This document shows, piece by piece, positions 27,030 through 34,456 of a stretch of DNA of 64,000 nt. Numbering within the stretch: position 1 is the first letter of the stretch; every line of letters starts with the position of its first letter. Below the pieces are notes generated by a model. The model was given only the letters and a program-made list of their open reading frames with translations. It ran no database searches and was not told where the DNA came from. The position numbers and the translations under genes were made by a program. The stretch spans positions 3,371 to 67,370 of the forward strand of contig CAVTFR010000019.1 of the NCBI GenBank assembly GCA_963734025.1, given 5' to 3'. Origin of the DNA: JACVRW01 sp963734025 (GTDB lineage Bacteria > Actinomycetota > Thermoleophilia > Solirubrobacterales > Thermoleophilaceae).

Positions 27030-27059
27030 CTGTCGAGTCTTGCAAAGCCGCCGCCGCGG

Positions 27060-28004
27060 TCAGCTGCGGTGCTGCTCCTCGAACGCCTGGTCGGGATGGC
27101 TGATCTCGCCCGCCTCGAGCTTGCGGCTGCGCTCGAGCTCGGCGTTGAGCTCGGCTCCGAGCAGGATGCAGATGTTCGTGATCCAGAGCCAGAGCAGGAA
27201 CACGATCGGCCCGGCGAGCGCCCCGTAGGTCTTGTTGTAGGAGGAGAAGTTCGAGACGTAGAAGGCGAACCCCACCGAGGCGATCACCCAGCCCAGGACG
27301 GCGAGCAGGGCCCCGGGCGAGAACAGGCGGAACGGCAGCTTCACGTTCGGCGCACCCCAATAGAGCACGGCGAACAGGACGCTGACGAGGAACAGGAGCA
27401 CGGGCCACTTGGCGATGCCCCATATGTCCACCGCCGTGTCGCCGACACCGACCAGGTCGCCGACCTCCTTCGCCAGGCCACCCGTGAGGGTGACCGCGAA
27501 CGCGATGATGCCCGCCAGCACCATCAGCACCAGAGTCAGGCCGATCCGCACGGGCAGGGTCTTCTTGAGCGAGTCCGCGTCGTCCACGTCGTAGATCGAG
27601 TTCGAGGCGCTCATGAAGCCGTTGACGTAGCCCGACGAGGCCCAGATGGCACCCGCGATTCCGATGAAGAACGCGATCCCCGAGGCGCTTCCGGCGCCCT
27701 GCAGGTTCCTGATCGCGTCGGTCACGATCTCCTGCGCCGGGCCGGGCGCCACGTCCTCGAGGTTCTCGATGAGCGAGTCCGTGACGGAGTCGCCGATCAG
27801 GCCGAGTACCGACACGACAACCAGCAGCGCCGGGAAGATCGCGAGGATGCCGAAGTAGGTGAGCGCGGCCGCCCAGTCGGTGAGCTTGTCCTCCTTGAAG
27901 GCCTTGACCGTGCGCTTCAGCGCGTCCTTCCAGGAACCGGCGGAGAGATCGGTCAGGCCTTCGGGAGCGTCGGCGCTCGCCGCCTGTCCGTCCGAGGTGG
28001 CCAT
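27060..28004 (-). CDS. YihY/BrkB-family inner-membrane protein
   Basis: 314 aa from ATG 28004, with AAGGAG 7 bases upstream. After a short charged N-terminus (SWKDALKRTVKAFKEDKL) come six hydrophobic segments: FGILAIFPALLVVVSVLGLIG, FFIGIAGAIWASSG, LTLVLMVLAGIIAFAV, LLFLVSVLFAVLYW, LLAVLGWVIASVGFAFYV and GPIVFLLWLWITNICILLGA. The motif WAAALTYFGILAIFPALL and SYNKTYGALAGPIVFLLWLW mark the YihY/ribonuclease-BN-like family. Membrane function is not established; some members are linked to envelope stress or acidic-lipid handling. Confidence 0.85.
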   Translation of the reverse strand: MATSDGQAASADAPEGLTDLSAGSWKDALKRTVKAFKEDKLTDWAAALTYFGILAIFPALLVVVSVLGLIGDSVTDSLIENLEDVAPGPAQEIVTDAIRNLQGAGSASGIAFFIGIAGAIWASSGYVNGFMSASNSIYDVDDADSLKKTLPVRIGLTLVLMVLAGIIAFAVTLTGGLAKEVGDLVGVGDTAVDIWGIAKWPVLLFLVSVLFAVLYWGAPNVKLPFRLFSPGALLAVLGWVIASVGFAFYVSNFSSYNKTYGALAGPIVFLLWLWITNICILLGAELNAELERSRKLEAGEISHPDQAFEEQHRS

Positions 28005-28239
28005 GCTCGCACTCCTTGGTCGATGGCCGACGGGTGCCTGCTGAGGGCAGCGTATCGCTGGTCGCCTCAGCGCCTCCGCGCGTCCTTGCCTCGCTGTGGC
28101 GGCGGCTTGGGCGAACGCGGCCCGTGTGGCGGCCGCCGCGGCGGGTGCGCGCCGGAGAGCGTGGCTTCGACTCGGGGCAGGGAGTGCGCCAGGGCGTCTG
28201 CCTCGGGTCGGGGCAGGTCGCCGAGCAGCGACCCGAGCC

Positions 28240-28413
28240 GGGAGCGCCGCCTTCGTCCTCGCCGGCAACGTCGCGGGCGAGAGCTGGCAACGGCTGGCGG
28301 CGACCGCCGGACACGTGTCGCTGGCCGTCAGCGGCCTGATTCTGGCCGCCGTCCTGTGGGCCGGCTCGCGGCGCCGCCGAGCAAGGTCAGCGTCGCGTGC
28401 CAACCACCAGTAG
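28240..28413 (+). pseudogene. Possible DedA/VTT membrane protein C-terminal relic
   Basis: A plus-strand frame reads AAFVLAGNVAGESWQRLAAT, then GHVSLAVSGLILAAVLWAG and a basic tail. This matches the last helix pair of DedA-family (VTT) proteins by pattern (GxxxGESWxR ... LxxVLW). Upstream frames do not join well and the 3' end overlaps the convergent methyltransferase. It is probably a relic. Confidence 0.3.
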
Positions 28414-29175
28414 GTACTCACGCGTATGGGCGATCTCGTCCCCGTCGCGGTAGTTCGACTCGAAGAAGTCGACCCAGGCCGCTCTGAGCTCCTCGCGGCG
28501 CTCGCCGAGCGAGTCGGCGAGCGTCTTCGTCGGCCCATAGCTGGTCGAGAACAGGTCCCAGTACGCCTCGCCGCTCGGCACGTGCAACGTCGAGATGCCC
28601 TTCTCGAGCTCCAGCTCGAACCACTCGCCCAGCAGCTCCCTGATACGCCCCTCGTCACCCCAGTCGAACGGGCTGCTCGGCGGAGGGGCCGGCTGGAACG
28701 GCGCCATCATCGCGAACATGCGTCCCACGCCGCCCGCGGCTGTCCAGGTCGCGAGGACAAGCCGGCCGCCCGGACGCGTCACGCGCGCGAGCTCGCGGGC
28801 CGTCGCGGCGTGGTCGGGGGCGAACATCACCCCGCACGTGGAGGAGACCGTGTCGAAGCTCGCGTCGGGCAATGCGAGACGCTCGCAGTCTCCCACCTGG
28901 TAGTCGATCTCGAGGCCGAGCTCCGTCGCCCGCTCCCTCGCCGTCTCGATCAGCGCAGGCGCGAGGTCGACTCCGGTGACCTGCGCGCCGCGCGCCGCCG
29001 CTCGCTCCGCCACCGCCCCGGTGCCGCAGGCGAGGTCGAGCCAGCGCTCCCCGGGCTGGGGATCGAGCCGCTCCATCACCCGCTCGTGGATGTCGGCGAT
29101 CGTGTCGGTCACACGCTGGTAGGGGCCGGAACCCCACATCACGCTCTGTCGCTGCTTCAACTCCTCGTAGGCCAT
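28387..29175 (-). CDS. Class I SAM-dependent methyltransferase
   Basis: 262 aa, ATG at 29175 with AAGGAG about 6 bases upstream. Motif I ERWLDLACGTGAVAERAAARG binds SAM, then VTGVDLAPALIETAR, motif III region DASFDTVSSTCGVMFAPDH, and LARVTRPGGRLVLATWTAAG. The C-terminal half is variable and may hold the acceptor site. It starts 23 bases after the nitroreductase-like gene, so the two form an operon controlled by the divergent TetR protein. Acceptor unknown (Methyltransf_11/25-like). Confidence 0.85.
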   Translation of the reverse strand: MAYEELKQRQSVMWGSGPYQRVTDTIADIHERVMERLDPQPGERWLDLACGTGAVAERAAARGAQVTGVDLAPALIETARERATELGLEIDYQVGDCERLALPDASFDTVSSTCGVMFAPDHAATARELARVTRPGGRLVLATWTAAGGVGRMFAMMAPFQPAPPPSSPFDWGDEGRIRELLGEWFELELEKGISTLHVPSGEAYWDLFSTSYGPTKTLADSLGERREELRAAWVDFFESNYRDGDEIAHTREYLLVVGTRR

Positions 29176-29198
29176 CGTCTTCTCCTTGTCGGCTTCGC

Positions 29199-29717
29199 CT
29201 AGGCGGCACGCTCGCTCGGCCGGCTGAGCGGCCTGAGCCTGAACACCGGGATCCGGCGACCCGCTGTCCAGCGGGGGTAGTGCGTGAAGCCGGGGTATAT
29301 CTCCTCGCCACGCCGATAGGCCCGCTCGCGCTCATCGCCGCTGAGCTCCTCGGCCACGATCGCACGGGTTGCGCCGCCGGCGACGATGGTCGCGTTCGGG
29401 TTCGACTGCAGGTTGTAGTACCAGGACGGGTTGTGGGGACGGCCGTAGTTCGACGCGATCAGGATGGTGTCCTCGCCGTCCGGAATGCAGAGGACGGGCA
29501 GCGTGCGCGCTCTCCCGGTCTTCGCGCCGGTCGTGGTGAGCATCGTGATCTCGACGCCGCCCAGCCACGACGACGCGGTGGTCGCGCCATCGGTGAGCCG
29601 GTAGACGAGCCGGTCGAGCGGCGTCTGGATGACCGCGTAGATCCTGGCGATCAGGCGAGTCGCGGCCATCCTGCGCATGAGCCGGTGGAAGGGGCGCGAC
29701 TGGCGGTAGCTCTCCAT
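29199..29717 (-). CDS. Deazaflavin (F420)-dependent nitroreductase-family protein
   Basis: 172 aa, starting at MESYRQSRPFHRLM (29717). TATGTT lies 7 bases upstream, a leaderless layout; longer starts at 29729 and 29753 exist. The Ddn split-barrel signs are GGVEITMLTTTGAKTGRART, IASNYGRPHNPSWYYNLQSN and the C-terminal GFTHYPRWTAGRRIPVFRL. Members use reduced F420 to act on quinones or nitro compounds. It is the first gene of a two-gene operon with a methyltransferase and sits opposite a TetR gene, with a palindrome in the gap. Confidence 0.85.
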   Translation of the reverse strand: MESYRQSRPFHRLMRRMAATRLIARIYAVIQTPLDRLVYRLTDGATTASSWLGGVEITMLTTTGAKTGRARTLPVLCIPDGEDTILIASNYGRPHNPSWYYNLQSNPNATIVAGGATRAIVAEELSGDERERAYRRGEEIYPGFTHYPRWTAGRRIPVFRLRPLSRPSERAA

Positions 29718-29734
29718 CCGCGCGAACATAGCAA

Positions 29735-29753
29735 ATGCAACCAGAAGTTGCAT
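29735..29753. promoter_or_regulatory. TetR operator between the divergent nitroreductase and TetR genes
   Basis: A perfect 7-5-7 palindrome, ATGCAAC-CAGAA-GTTGCAT. On the plus strand it abuts the TATGAT -10 (29755-29760) of the TetR gene, and on the minus strand it precedes the TATGTT -10 of the nitroreductase. One bound dimer could shut both. Confidence 0.75.
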
Positions 29754-29767
29754 CTATGATTCACGGG

Positions 29768-30394
29768 GTGGCGCGCTCGACGACGAACACGCCCCGCCGC
29801 CGCGGGCCCAGCAGCCGTGTGCGGGCGGCCGCGATCGCGGCGACGCTGGCGGAGCTCGCCGAGGGCGGCTACTCGGCGCTCAGCCTCGAGAAGGTCGCCC
29901 GCCGGGCGGGCGTCCACAAGACCACGCTCTACCGCCGCTGGGGCACGCGTGAGGAGCTCGTCCTCGAGGCGATGCTCGAGCGGGCCGGTGAGCACATCTC
30001 GGTTCCCGACAACGGTTCGCTGCGCGAGGACCTGCTCGAGCTCGCGCGCACCGCCGCCGCCAACGCCGCCAGCCCCGAGGTCGCGGCGATGGCCCGTGCG
30101 GTGGCGGCCGAGTCGCCCCGCGAAGGCAGGCTGGCGGAAGCGAACAGCCGCTTCTGGGCGGAGCGGCTCGCGCTCGACGGCGTCATCGTCGAGCGGGCAA
30201 TGGAGCGCGGTGAGGTCGAGACCGGGACCGACCCGCGGGTAGTGATCGAGGCCGTGCTCGGGCCGATCCACCTGAGGTTGCTGCTCAGCGGGGAGCCGGT
30301 CGACCAGTCGTTCCTCGAGGGAGTCGTCGATCTCGTCGTGGGCGGCGCCGCAGGCCGGGGGCCAGGAAGGTCACGTCTTCCACCGGCGGGGTGA
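29768..30394 (+). CDS. TetR-family repressor
   Basis: 208 aa from GTG 29768; the ATG at 29756 is another possible start, but the TATGAT -10 leaves 7 bases to the GTG. The helix-turn-helix is VRAAAIAATLAELAEGGYSA, then EKVARRAGVHKTTLYRRWGT. The C-terminal half resembles TetR_C members (LALDGVIVERAMERGEV). It likely represses itself and the nitroreductase/methyltransferase operon through the adjacent palindrome. The last residues (GRGPGRSRLPPAG) look non-native and overlap the opposite-strand small gene, so the true end may be slightly earlier. Confidence 0.85.
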   Translation: MARSTTNTPRRRGPSSRVRAAAIAATLAELAEGGYSALSLEKVARRAGVHKTTLYRRWGTREELVLEAMLERAGEHISVPDNGSLREDLLELARTAAANAASPEVAAMARAVAAESPREGRLAEANSRFWAERLALDGVIVERAMERGEVETGTDPRVVIEAVLGPIHLRLLLSGEPVDQSFLEGVVDLVVGGAAGRGPGRSRLPPAG

Positions 30395-30515
30395 AGAAGT
30401 GGCCGCCCAGGCAGGCGATCTTGACGAAGGCCAGCGGCCCGGCCGTGCTGAACAGCGAGAAGCGATCGATCACCTCGGCAGGCAGGTCGCACTCGGGGCA
30501 GCGTGCGTAGTCCAT
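30285..30515 (-). CDS. Small CxxC zinc-ribbon-like protein
   Basis: 76 aa from ATG 30515, with GGAAGG about 10 bases upstream. MDYARCPECDLPAEVID, then FVKIACLGGHFFTPPVED gives a CPEC pair and a later Cys/His pair, a common short actinobacterial zinc-ribbon-like layout. The tail after VTFLAP is Arg-rich and overlaps the 3' end of the TetR gene by 110 bases, so the real stop may be mis-placed by an indel. Function unknown. Confidence 0.5.
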   Translation of the reverse strand: MDYARCPECDLPAEVIDRFSLFSTAGPLAFVKIACLGGHFFTPPVEDVTFLAPGLRRRPRRDRRLPRGTTGRPAPR

Positions 30516-30784
30516 TTGGGGGGGTCCTTCCGTGGGAAACGTCATCAGAGGGAGGACCGCGCGGGTGGGCCGGGGATTCCGTCTCGCCCGCGTGAGAAGC
30601 GTCACACAGCGCTAGCTGCCGCCGCCCCGCGTCACCGCGACCTCGAGCTCGGCGCTCGGCAACGAGGCCGAGCAAGATGGCTCCGATCACGAGCGCCTCC
30701 CTTCGATGGAGGCCACCGTACCGGACCGGCAGCCGCGCTGGTGCCTGACGGCAGTGGATCAAGCAAGGAGCGGGCGCGGCATCC

Positions 30785-30871
30785 GTGACGTACCCGTTCT
30801 ACCAGGCTCCGTCCTGCTCGCTCGGTCCGCTGGACGAGCAGGCGATCCGGACGCTGTACCCGGCCGGCTGA
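30785..30871 (+). pseudogene. C-terminal relic resembling a matrixin-type peptidase
   Basis: 28 codons from a GTG: TYPFYQAPSCSLGPLDEQAI, then RTLYPAG and stop. The pattern 'MYPxY...LxxxDxxAIxxLYP' is the C-terminal end of the M10 metalloprotease catalytic domain. No zinc-binding HExxHxxGxxH is present upstream. It is a short relic, and the assignment is weak. Confidence 0.3.
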
Positions 30872-30975
30872 GCCCGGCGGGCCGAAGGGCTTACCAAGCC
30901 CTTGCCTTGACCTGGACGACCGCTTCACGACCCCCTGCAAGCCTCGTGCATGTCAATCGACGGGAGGTCGGATCA

Positions 30976-31359
30976 ATGAAGCTGAAGTTCACAGTTCTCG
31001 CCGCTGTCCTGGCCGCCGTGGCGCTGGCCGCAGTTCCCTCCGGCGCGGGTGCGCAGGCGACCGGGCTGACGGAGTTCGACGGGACGGTGCTGTCGAAGAA
31101 TCGCGACAACCGCTCCTTCCGGCTGCGTGACTTCGAGCGCGGCACGGTACGCATCTTCGTCACGCGCAACACGCGCTTCGAGCGCATCGGCGGGTTCGCC
31201 GGGCTGCGGGTCGGCGCGCGCAACATCGAGGCGGTCGTGCGCAAGCGCGATGGCCGCTGGGTCGCACTCGAGGTGGAGCGCTCGGGCCGCGACGACCGCG
31301 ACGACGACCGGGGCGGCGATGACGACCGCAGCGGTCCCGGCGGCGGCGACGACGACTGA
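30976..31359 (+). CDS. Secreted small beta protein with an acidic tail (DUF5666-like)
   Basis: 127 aa. GGGAGG sits about 9 bases before the ATG. A signal peptide (FTVLAAVLAAVALAAVPSGAGAQ) is followed by an OB-like beta unit: TEFDGTVLSKNRDNRSFRLR, then GTVRIFVTRNTRFERIGGF and LRVGARNIEAVVRKRDGRW. The last ~25 residues are Asp/Arg/Gly repeats (RDDRDDDRGGDDD), probably disordered. It is exported; DUF5666-like by pattern. No operon partner. Confidence 0.65.
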   Translation: MKLKFTVLAAVLAAVALAAVPSGAGAQATGLTEFDGTVLSKNRDNRSFRLRDFERGTVRIFVTRNTRFERIGGFAGLRVGARNIEAVVRKRDGRWVALEVERSGRDDRDDDRGGDDDRSGPGGGDDD

Positions 31360-31407
31360 CCCGCTTGCGGCGGCGGGGTCCGGGATCGCCGGACCCCGCC
31401 GCCCGCT

Positions 31408-32194
31408 CTAGACCCGGCCGGCCGGCACCGTCGCCTCGAGCCACTCCTCGAAGGTCGGGCCGGCGAGCCTGGCGCCCGGTCGGGGCAGGGCGCCCCCGTT
31501 CGCGTAACGCTCGCTGTCGGGGTCGGAGGGGTCGCTCGTCTCCTCGACCCTCAGGCCCTCGCCGCGACGCGCGGCCAGCAGGCGCGCCGCCTCGACGAGA
31601 CGCTCCTCGCGCGGGCCGGCGACCTCCGTGGTCTCGGCCGCATCGAACTCTGGGTCCGGGAGGGTGGCCAGCTCGACGAGCGCTTCCGCAACGGTCCGCG
31701 CCGACACGAGCTGCGTGCGCATCGCCCAGACGTAGCTGACGTCGCCCTGGGTGCCCCACTTCATGAGCTCCTCCACGAACTCGTGAAACTGGGCCGCACG
31801 CACGATGCGCGCCGGGATCGGCCCGGCGAGGGCGACCTGCTCCTGGGCAACTTTCGCGGCGTTGTAGCCGCCGGCGAACTCGTCGATGCCGATGATCGAC
31901 ACGATGACCAGCCGCCGCACGCCGGCCCGCTCACCGGCCTCCTGCAGATTGCGGGTCGAGGTTGTGAAGAACTCAGTCGCGGCCTGCTGGTCGGGCGAGG
32001 GCCCGGTCGCGGCGTCGATGACCGTGTGGACGCCGGTGAGGGCCTGGTCCAGCCCCTCGCCGGTGATCACGTCGACCCCCTGCGAGCGCGACAATCGGTA
32101 CGACCTCGTAGCCGCGCTCTTCGAGGATGTCCACGATGTGGCGGCCGACCCGCCCGGTCGCCCCGGCCACTGCCATCTTGGTGCTCTGCGACAT
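31408..32194 (-). CDS. NmrA-like NAD(P)-binding oxidoreductase/epimerase (one frameshift)
   Basis: Start at 32194 with AAGGAG 6 bases upstream. The N-terminal Rossmann fold reads MSQSTKMAVAGATGRVGRHI (GATGRVG dinucleotide loop); the frame then changes near 32100 (one indel) and continues as SRSQGVDVITGEGLDQALTG, VDIDAATGP-type and GVRRLVIVSIIGIDEF, typical of the NmrA/atypical SDR group. It acts in the cytoplasm on an unknown substrate. It is divergent from an ECF41-type sigma gene, and its upstream region holds the sigma's consensus. This is the 'oxidoreductase/epimerase' type partner usual for ECF41. Confidence 0.8.
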
Positions 32195-32232
32195 CGCTGT
32201 CTCCTTAGAGTGGATTGCCTTCACTCCGAGGA

Positions 32233-32257
32233 CACGGCGCGGCGCGGAGATGTGACA
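32233..32257 (-). promoter_or_regulatory. Candidate ECF41-type promoter for the NmrA-like gene
   Basis: On the minus strand TGTCACA (32257-32251) is followed after 14 bases by CGTG (32236-32233). The ECF41 family is described as recognising TGTCACA/CGTC. A start site near 32226 would leave about 30 bases with AAGGAG before the ATG. It overlaps the sigma gene's own start codon. Confidence 0.55.
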
Positions 32258-33112
32258 GAGGACCACCTGACAGCGGAATTCGAGGCGAATCGCTCCCATC
32301 TGCGGGCGGTCGCCTTCCGGATGCTGGGCTCGCTGAGCGAGGCCGACGACGCGGTTCAGCAGGCCTGGCTGCGCGCGAGCCGGGCTGACACGAGCGACGT
32401 CGAGGACATGCGCGCGTGGCTGACGACCGTCGTCGCCCGCGTCTCACTGAACATGCTGCGCTCCCGCAGGTCGAAGCGGGAGGAGCCGCTCGGCGTGCAC
32501 GTGCCCGAGCCGATCGTGAGCAGCCAGGACGGCCTCCAGCCGGAGCACGAAGCACTGCTCGCCGACTCGGTGGGACTGGCGCTGCTCGTCGTGCTCGAGA
32601 CCCTGCAACCGGCCGAGCGGCTCGCCTACGTGCTGCACGACATGTTCGCGGTGCCCTTCGACGACATCGGCCCGATCGTCGAGCGCTCGCCCGCGGCGAC
32701 ACGCCAGCTCGCGAGCCGCGCCCGGCGGCGGGTGGAGGGCGAGCCGGTGGTCCCGGACCCCGATCTCGGCCGCCAGCGCGAGGTCGTGGGGGCGTTCATG
32801 GCGGCGTCGCGGGAGGGCGACTTCGAGGGGCTCGTCGCGGTCCTCCATCCGGACGTCGTCCTGCGCGCCGACATGGCGCTGGGCGACTCGCGGCGTGTGC
32901 GGGGCGCCGAGGCGGTGGCCGGCCAGGCACGCATGTACCACAGGCTGGAGCGCTTCTCGCGGCCTGCACTCGTGAACGGCGCGGCCGGGATGGTGGTGGC
33001 CGGCGACGAGCGGACCTACGCGGTGCTGGGCTTCACCGTCGCCGGCGGCAAGATCGTCGCCATCGACATCCTGGCGGACCCCGCGCGGCTCGAGCAGCTC
33101 GATCTCGCCTGA
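32252..33112 (+). CDS. ECF41-type RNA polymerase sigma factor with C-terminal SnoaL-like domain
   Basis: 286 aa. Region 2 (FEANRSHLRAVAFRMLGSLS, DDAVQQAWLRA) and region 4 (ERLAYVLHDMFAVPFDDIGP, ATRQLASRARRR) are followed by an NTF2-like domain (VVGAFMAASREGDFEGLVAV) which in ECF41 proteins controls activity. The tail GGKIVAIDILADPARLEQL resembles the ECF41 DGGGK and NPDKL motifs. The GTG at 32252 is preceded by GCGGAGA. It probably directs the divergent NmrA-like gene from the TGTCACA element that overlaps its own start; no classical anti-sigma gene is nearby, as usual for this group. Confidence 0.87.
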   Translation: MTEDHLTAEFEANRSHLRAVAFRMLGSLSEADDAVQQAWLRASRADTSDVEDMRAWLTTVVARVSLNMLRSRRSKREEPLGVHVPEPIVSSQDGLQPEHEALLADSVGLALLVVLETLQPAERLAYVLHDMFAVPFDDIGPIVERSPAATRQLASRARRRVEGEPVVPDPDLGRQREVVGAFMAASREGDFEGLVAVLHPDVVLRADMALGDSRRVRGAEAVAGQARMYHRLERFSRPALVNGAAGMVVAGDERTYAVLGFTVAGGKIVAIDILADPARLEQLDLA

Positions 33113-33247
33113 GCGCTCTGGTACGGTGGCCCGCGGATGACGACTGTGTCGGTGGGACACCCGCGTCGGACCGTCTGAGCGCTCGCTCGCAGCGCTCGCT
33201 CCGGCGCATCACGTTTCCGCCCAGCTTTCGCTTCATCGGAGGTCCCA

Positions 33248-33619
33248 ATGCGCGAGAAACGCGCACGGCACCGGAGCGGGGCGCCGAGCTCCTTCCGCTG
33301 CCGACACTGCCGGCTCGACGTCTCATACGACGCTCCCGGCAGCGCCCATCGCAACCACTGCCCGAGCTGCCTGTGGAGCAGGCACCTCGATGACGACAGG
33401 CCCGGCGACCGCGCCGCGGACTGCGGCGCGTCCATGGAGCCGATCGCGGTCTCGGTGCGCGCCGACGGCGAGTGGATGATCGTCCACCGCTGCACGGGCT
33501 GCGACACCGTCCATCTCAATCGCATCGCAGGTGACGACAATGCGCTGCTGCTGACGCGGCTGGCCGTCCGGCCGCTGGCGCAGCCGGCCTTCCCACTCGA
33601 GCACCTCGGCCGCATCTGA
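33248..33619 (+). CDS. RNHCP-domain zinc-ribbon protein
   Basis: 123 aa with GGAGG about 5 bases before the ATG. Two zinc-type Cys clusters: FRCRHCRLDVSYDAPGS then RNHCPSCLWSRHLD (the RNHCP signature), and the second VHRCTGCDTVHLNRIAGDD. RNHCP proteins are small cytoplasmic proteins of unknown role, common in Actinobacteria and Firmicutes. It is followed 21 bases later by an NTF2-like gene on the same strand, so they may be cotranscribed. Confidence 0.85.
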   Translation: MREKRARHRSGAPSSFRCRHCRLDVSYDAPGSAHRNHCPSCLWSRHLDDDRPGDRAADCGASMEPIAVSVRADGEWMIVHRCTGCDTVHLNRIAGDDNALLLTRLAVRPLAQPAFPLEHLGRI

Positions 33620-33640
33620 GCGGGCGATCGGCGGGATACT

Positions 33641-34066
33641 GTGGCCCTGGTCAACCTCGACCTACTGGCACGCGTGCGGGCGCCCGTTCGCGAGACCGGC
33701 GAGCTCGACTGGTCTCTCGTGGACCCCGACTTCGAGATCCACGACCACGAGCTGGTCGACTCGCCCGTCCAGCGCGGGCGCGAGGGCTGGGCCCGCTGGC
33801 GGTCCAACTGGCACGGCGCCTTCCACGAATACCGGGCCGACGACATCGATCGGATCGAGCTGGACGAGCAGCGCATCCTCACGGTGCACCGGCTCTGGGC
33901 GCGCGGGAGCGCCAGCGGCATCGAGCTCGAGCGGACCGACGCCCAGCTATGGACGTTCCGGGGGGACCTGCTCCTGAGGCTCGACTACTACCCCGACTAC
34001 CGGCCGGACGAGGGGTCGTGGGCGCTGCCGGGCGGCGGGCGGGCGCGATGGCCGTCGACGTCCTGA
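33641..34066 (+). CDS. SnoaL/NTF2-like protein
   Basis: 141 aa from a GTG at 33641. The cone-shaped alpha+beta barrel is seen in LVDPDFEIHDHELVDSPVQR, EGWARWRSNWHGAFHEYRAD, RILTVHRLWARGSASGIELE and AQLWTFRGDLLLRLDYYPD. This family includes polyketide cyclases and dehydratase-like proteins; catalysis cannot be inferred. It follows the RNHCP gene by 21 bases. The last 20 residues are Pro/Arg-rich and may be variable. Confidence 0.7.
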   Translation: MALVNLDLLARVRAPVRETGELDWSLVDPDFEIHDHELVDSPVQRGREGWARWRSNWHGAFHEYRADDIDRIELDEQRILTVHRLWARGSASGIELERTDAQLWTFRGDLLLRLDYYPDYRPDEGSWALPGGGRARWPSTS

Positions 34067-34121
34067 CCGAGATCGAGATCGCCAGCCAGCGCGACCGGTT
34101 GGCTTCCGCTCTACGAGCGGG

Positions 34122-34412
34122 CTAGCCGTCCTCCGCATCGGTTTGTGCGTCCGTAGGCCGGCGCTTGAACAAGCCCCTCACGACGTGCATGGCGAACACG
34201 AACAGGTTGCCTGCACCGTTGGCCTGAAGGGCATTGCTGACCCAAAGAAGCGTGAGCAGGGCGAGGGCCACAACCAGCGCCATGCTGTAGCCCGCCACGG
34301 CGGCGGCCACCGTGCATACCCCCACTACAGCCGCCGGTATCCACGGCCGAAGCCTCAAACTCTCACCCCTCTCCCTGCGCCGCATGCCTCGGCTCCGCGC
34401 CCCGGCTTTCAC
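34122..34412 (-). CDS. Small two-helix membrane protein
   Basis: 96 aa from GTG 34412; TAGGAT lies 6 bases upstream (leaderless layout). A basic N-terminus (RSRGMRRRERGESLRLRPW) precedes two close helices (IPAAVVGVCTVAAAVAGYSM and ALVVALALLTLLWVSNALQ), and a basic/acidic tail follows. Not recognised; possible small accessory membrane protein. It lies downstream of the MFS gene on the minus strand, but is separated by 45 bases and has its own promoter. Confidence 0.45.
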   Translation of the reverse strand: MKAGARSRGMRRRERGESLRLRPWIPAAVVGVCTVAAAVAGYSMALVVALALLTLLWVSNALQANGAGNLFVFAMHVVRGLFKRRPTDAQTDAEDG

Positions 34413-34456
34413 TGCACGATCCTACGGATCGTCCGCTTGGCACGCAACGGGTGTAA

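Noticed and set aside
26580..28487. 635-codon open frame on the plus strand
   Set aside because: Antisense shadow of the YihY-type and ACT genes; Arg/Asp/His-rich with no fold signature.
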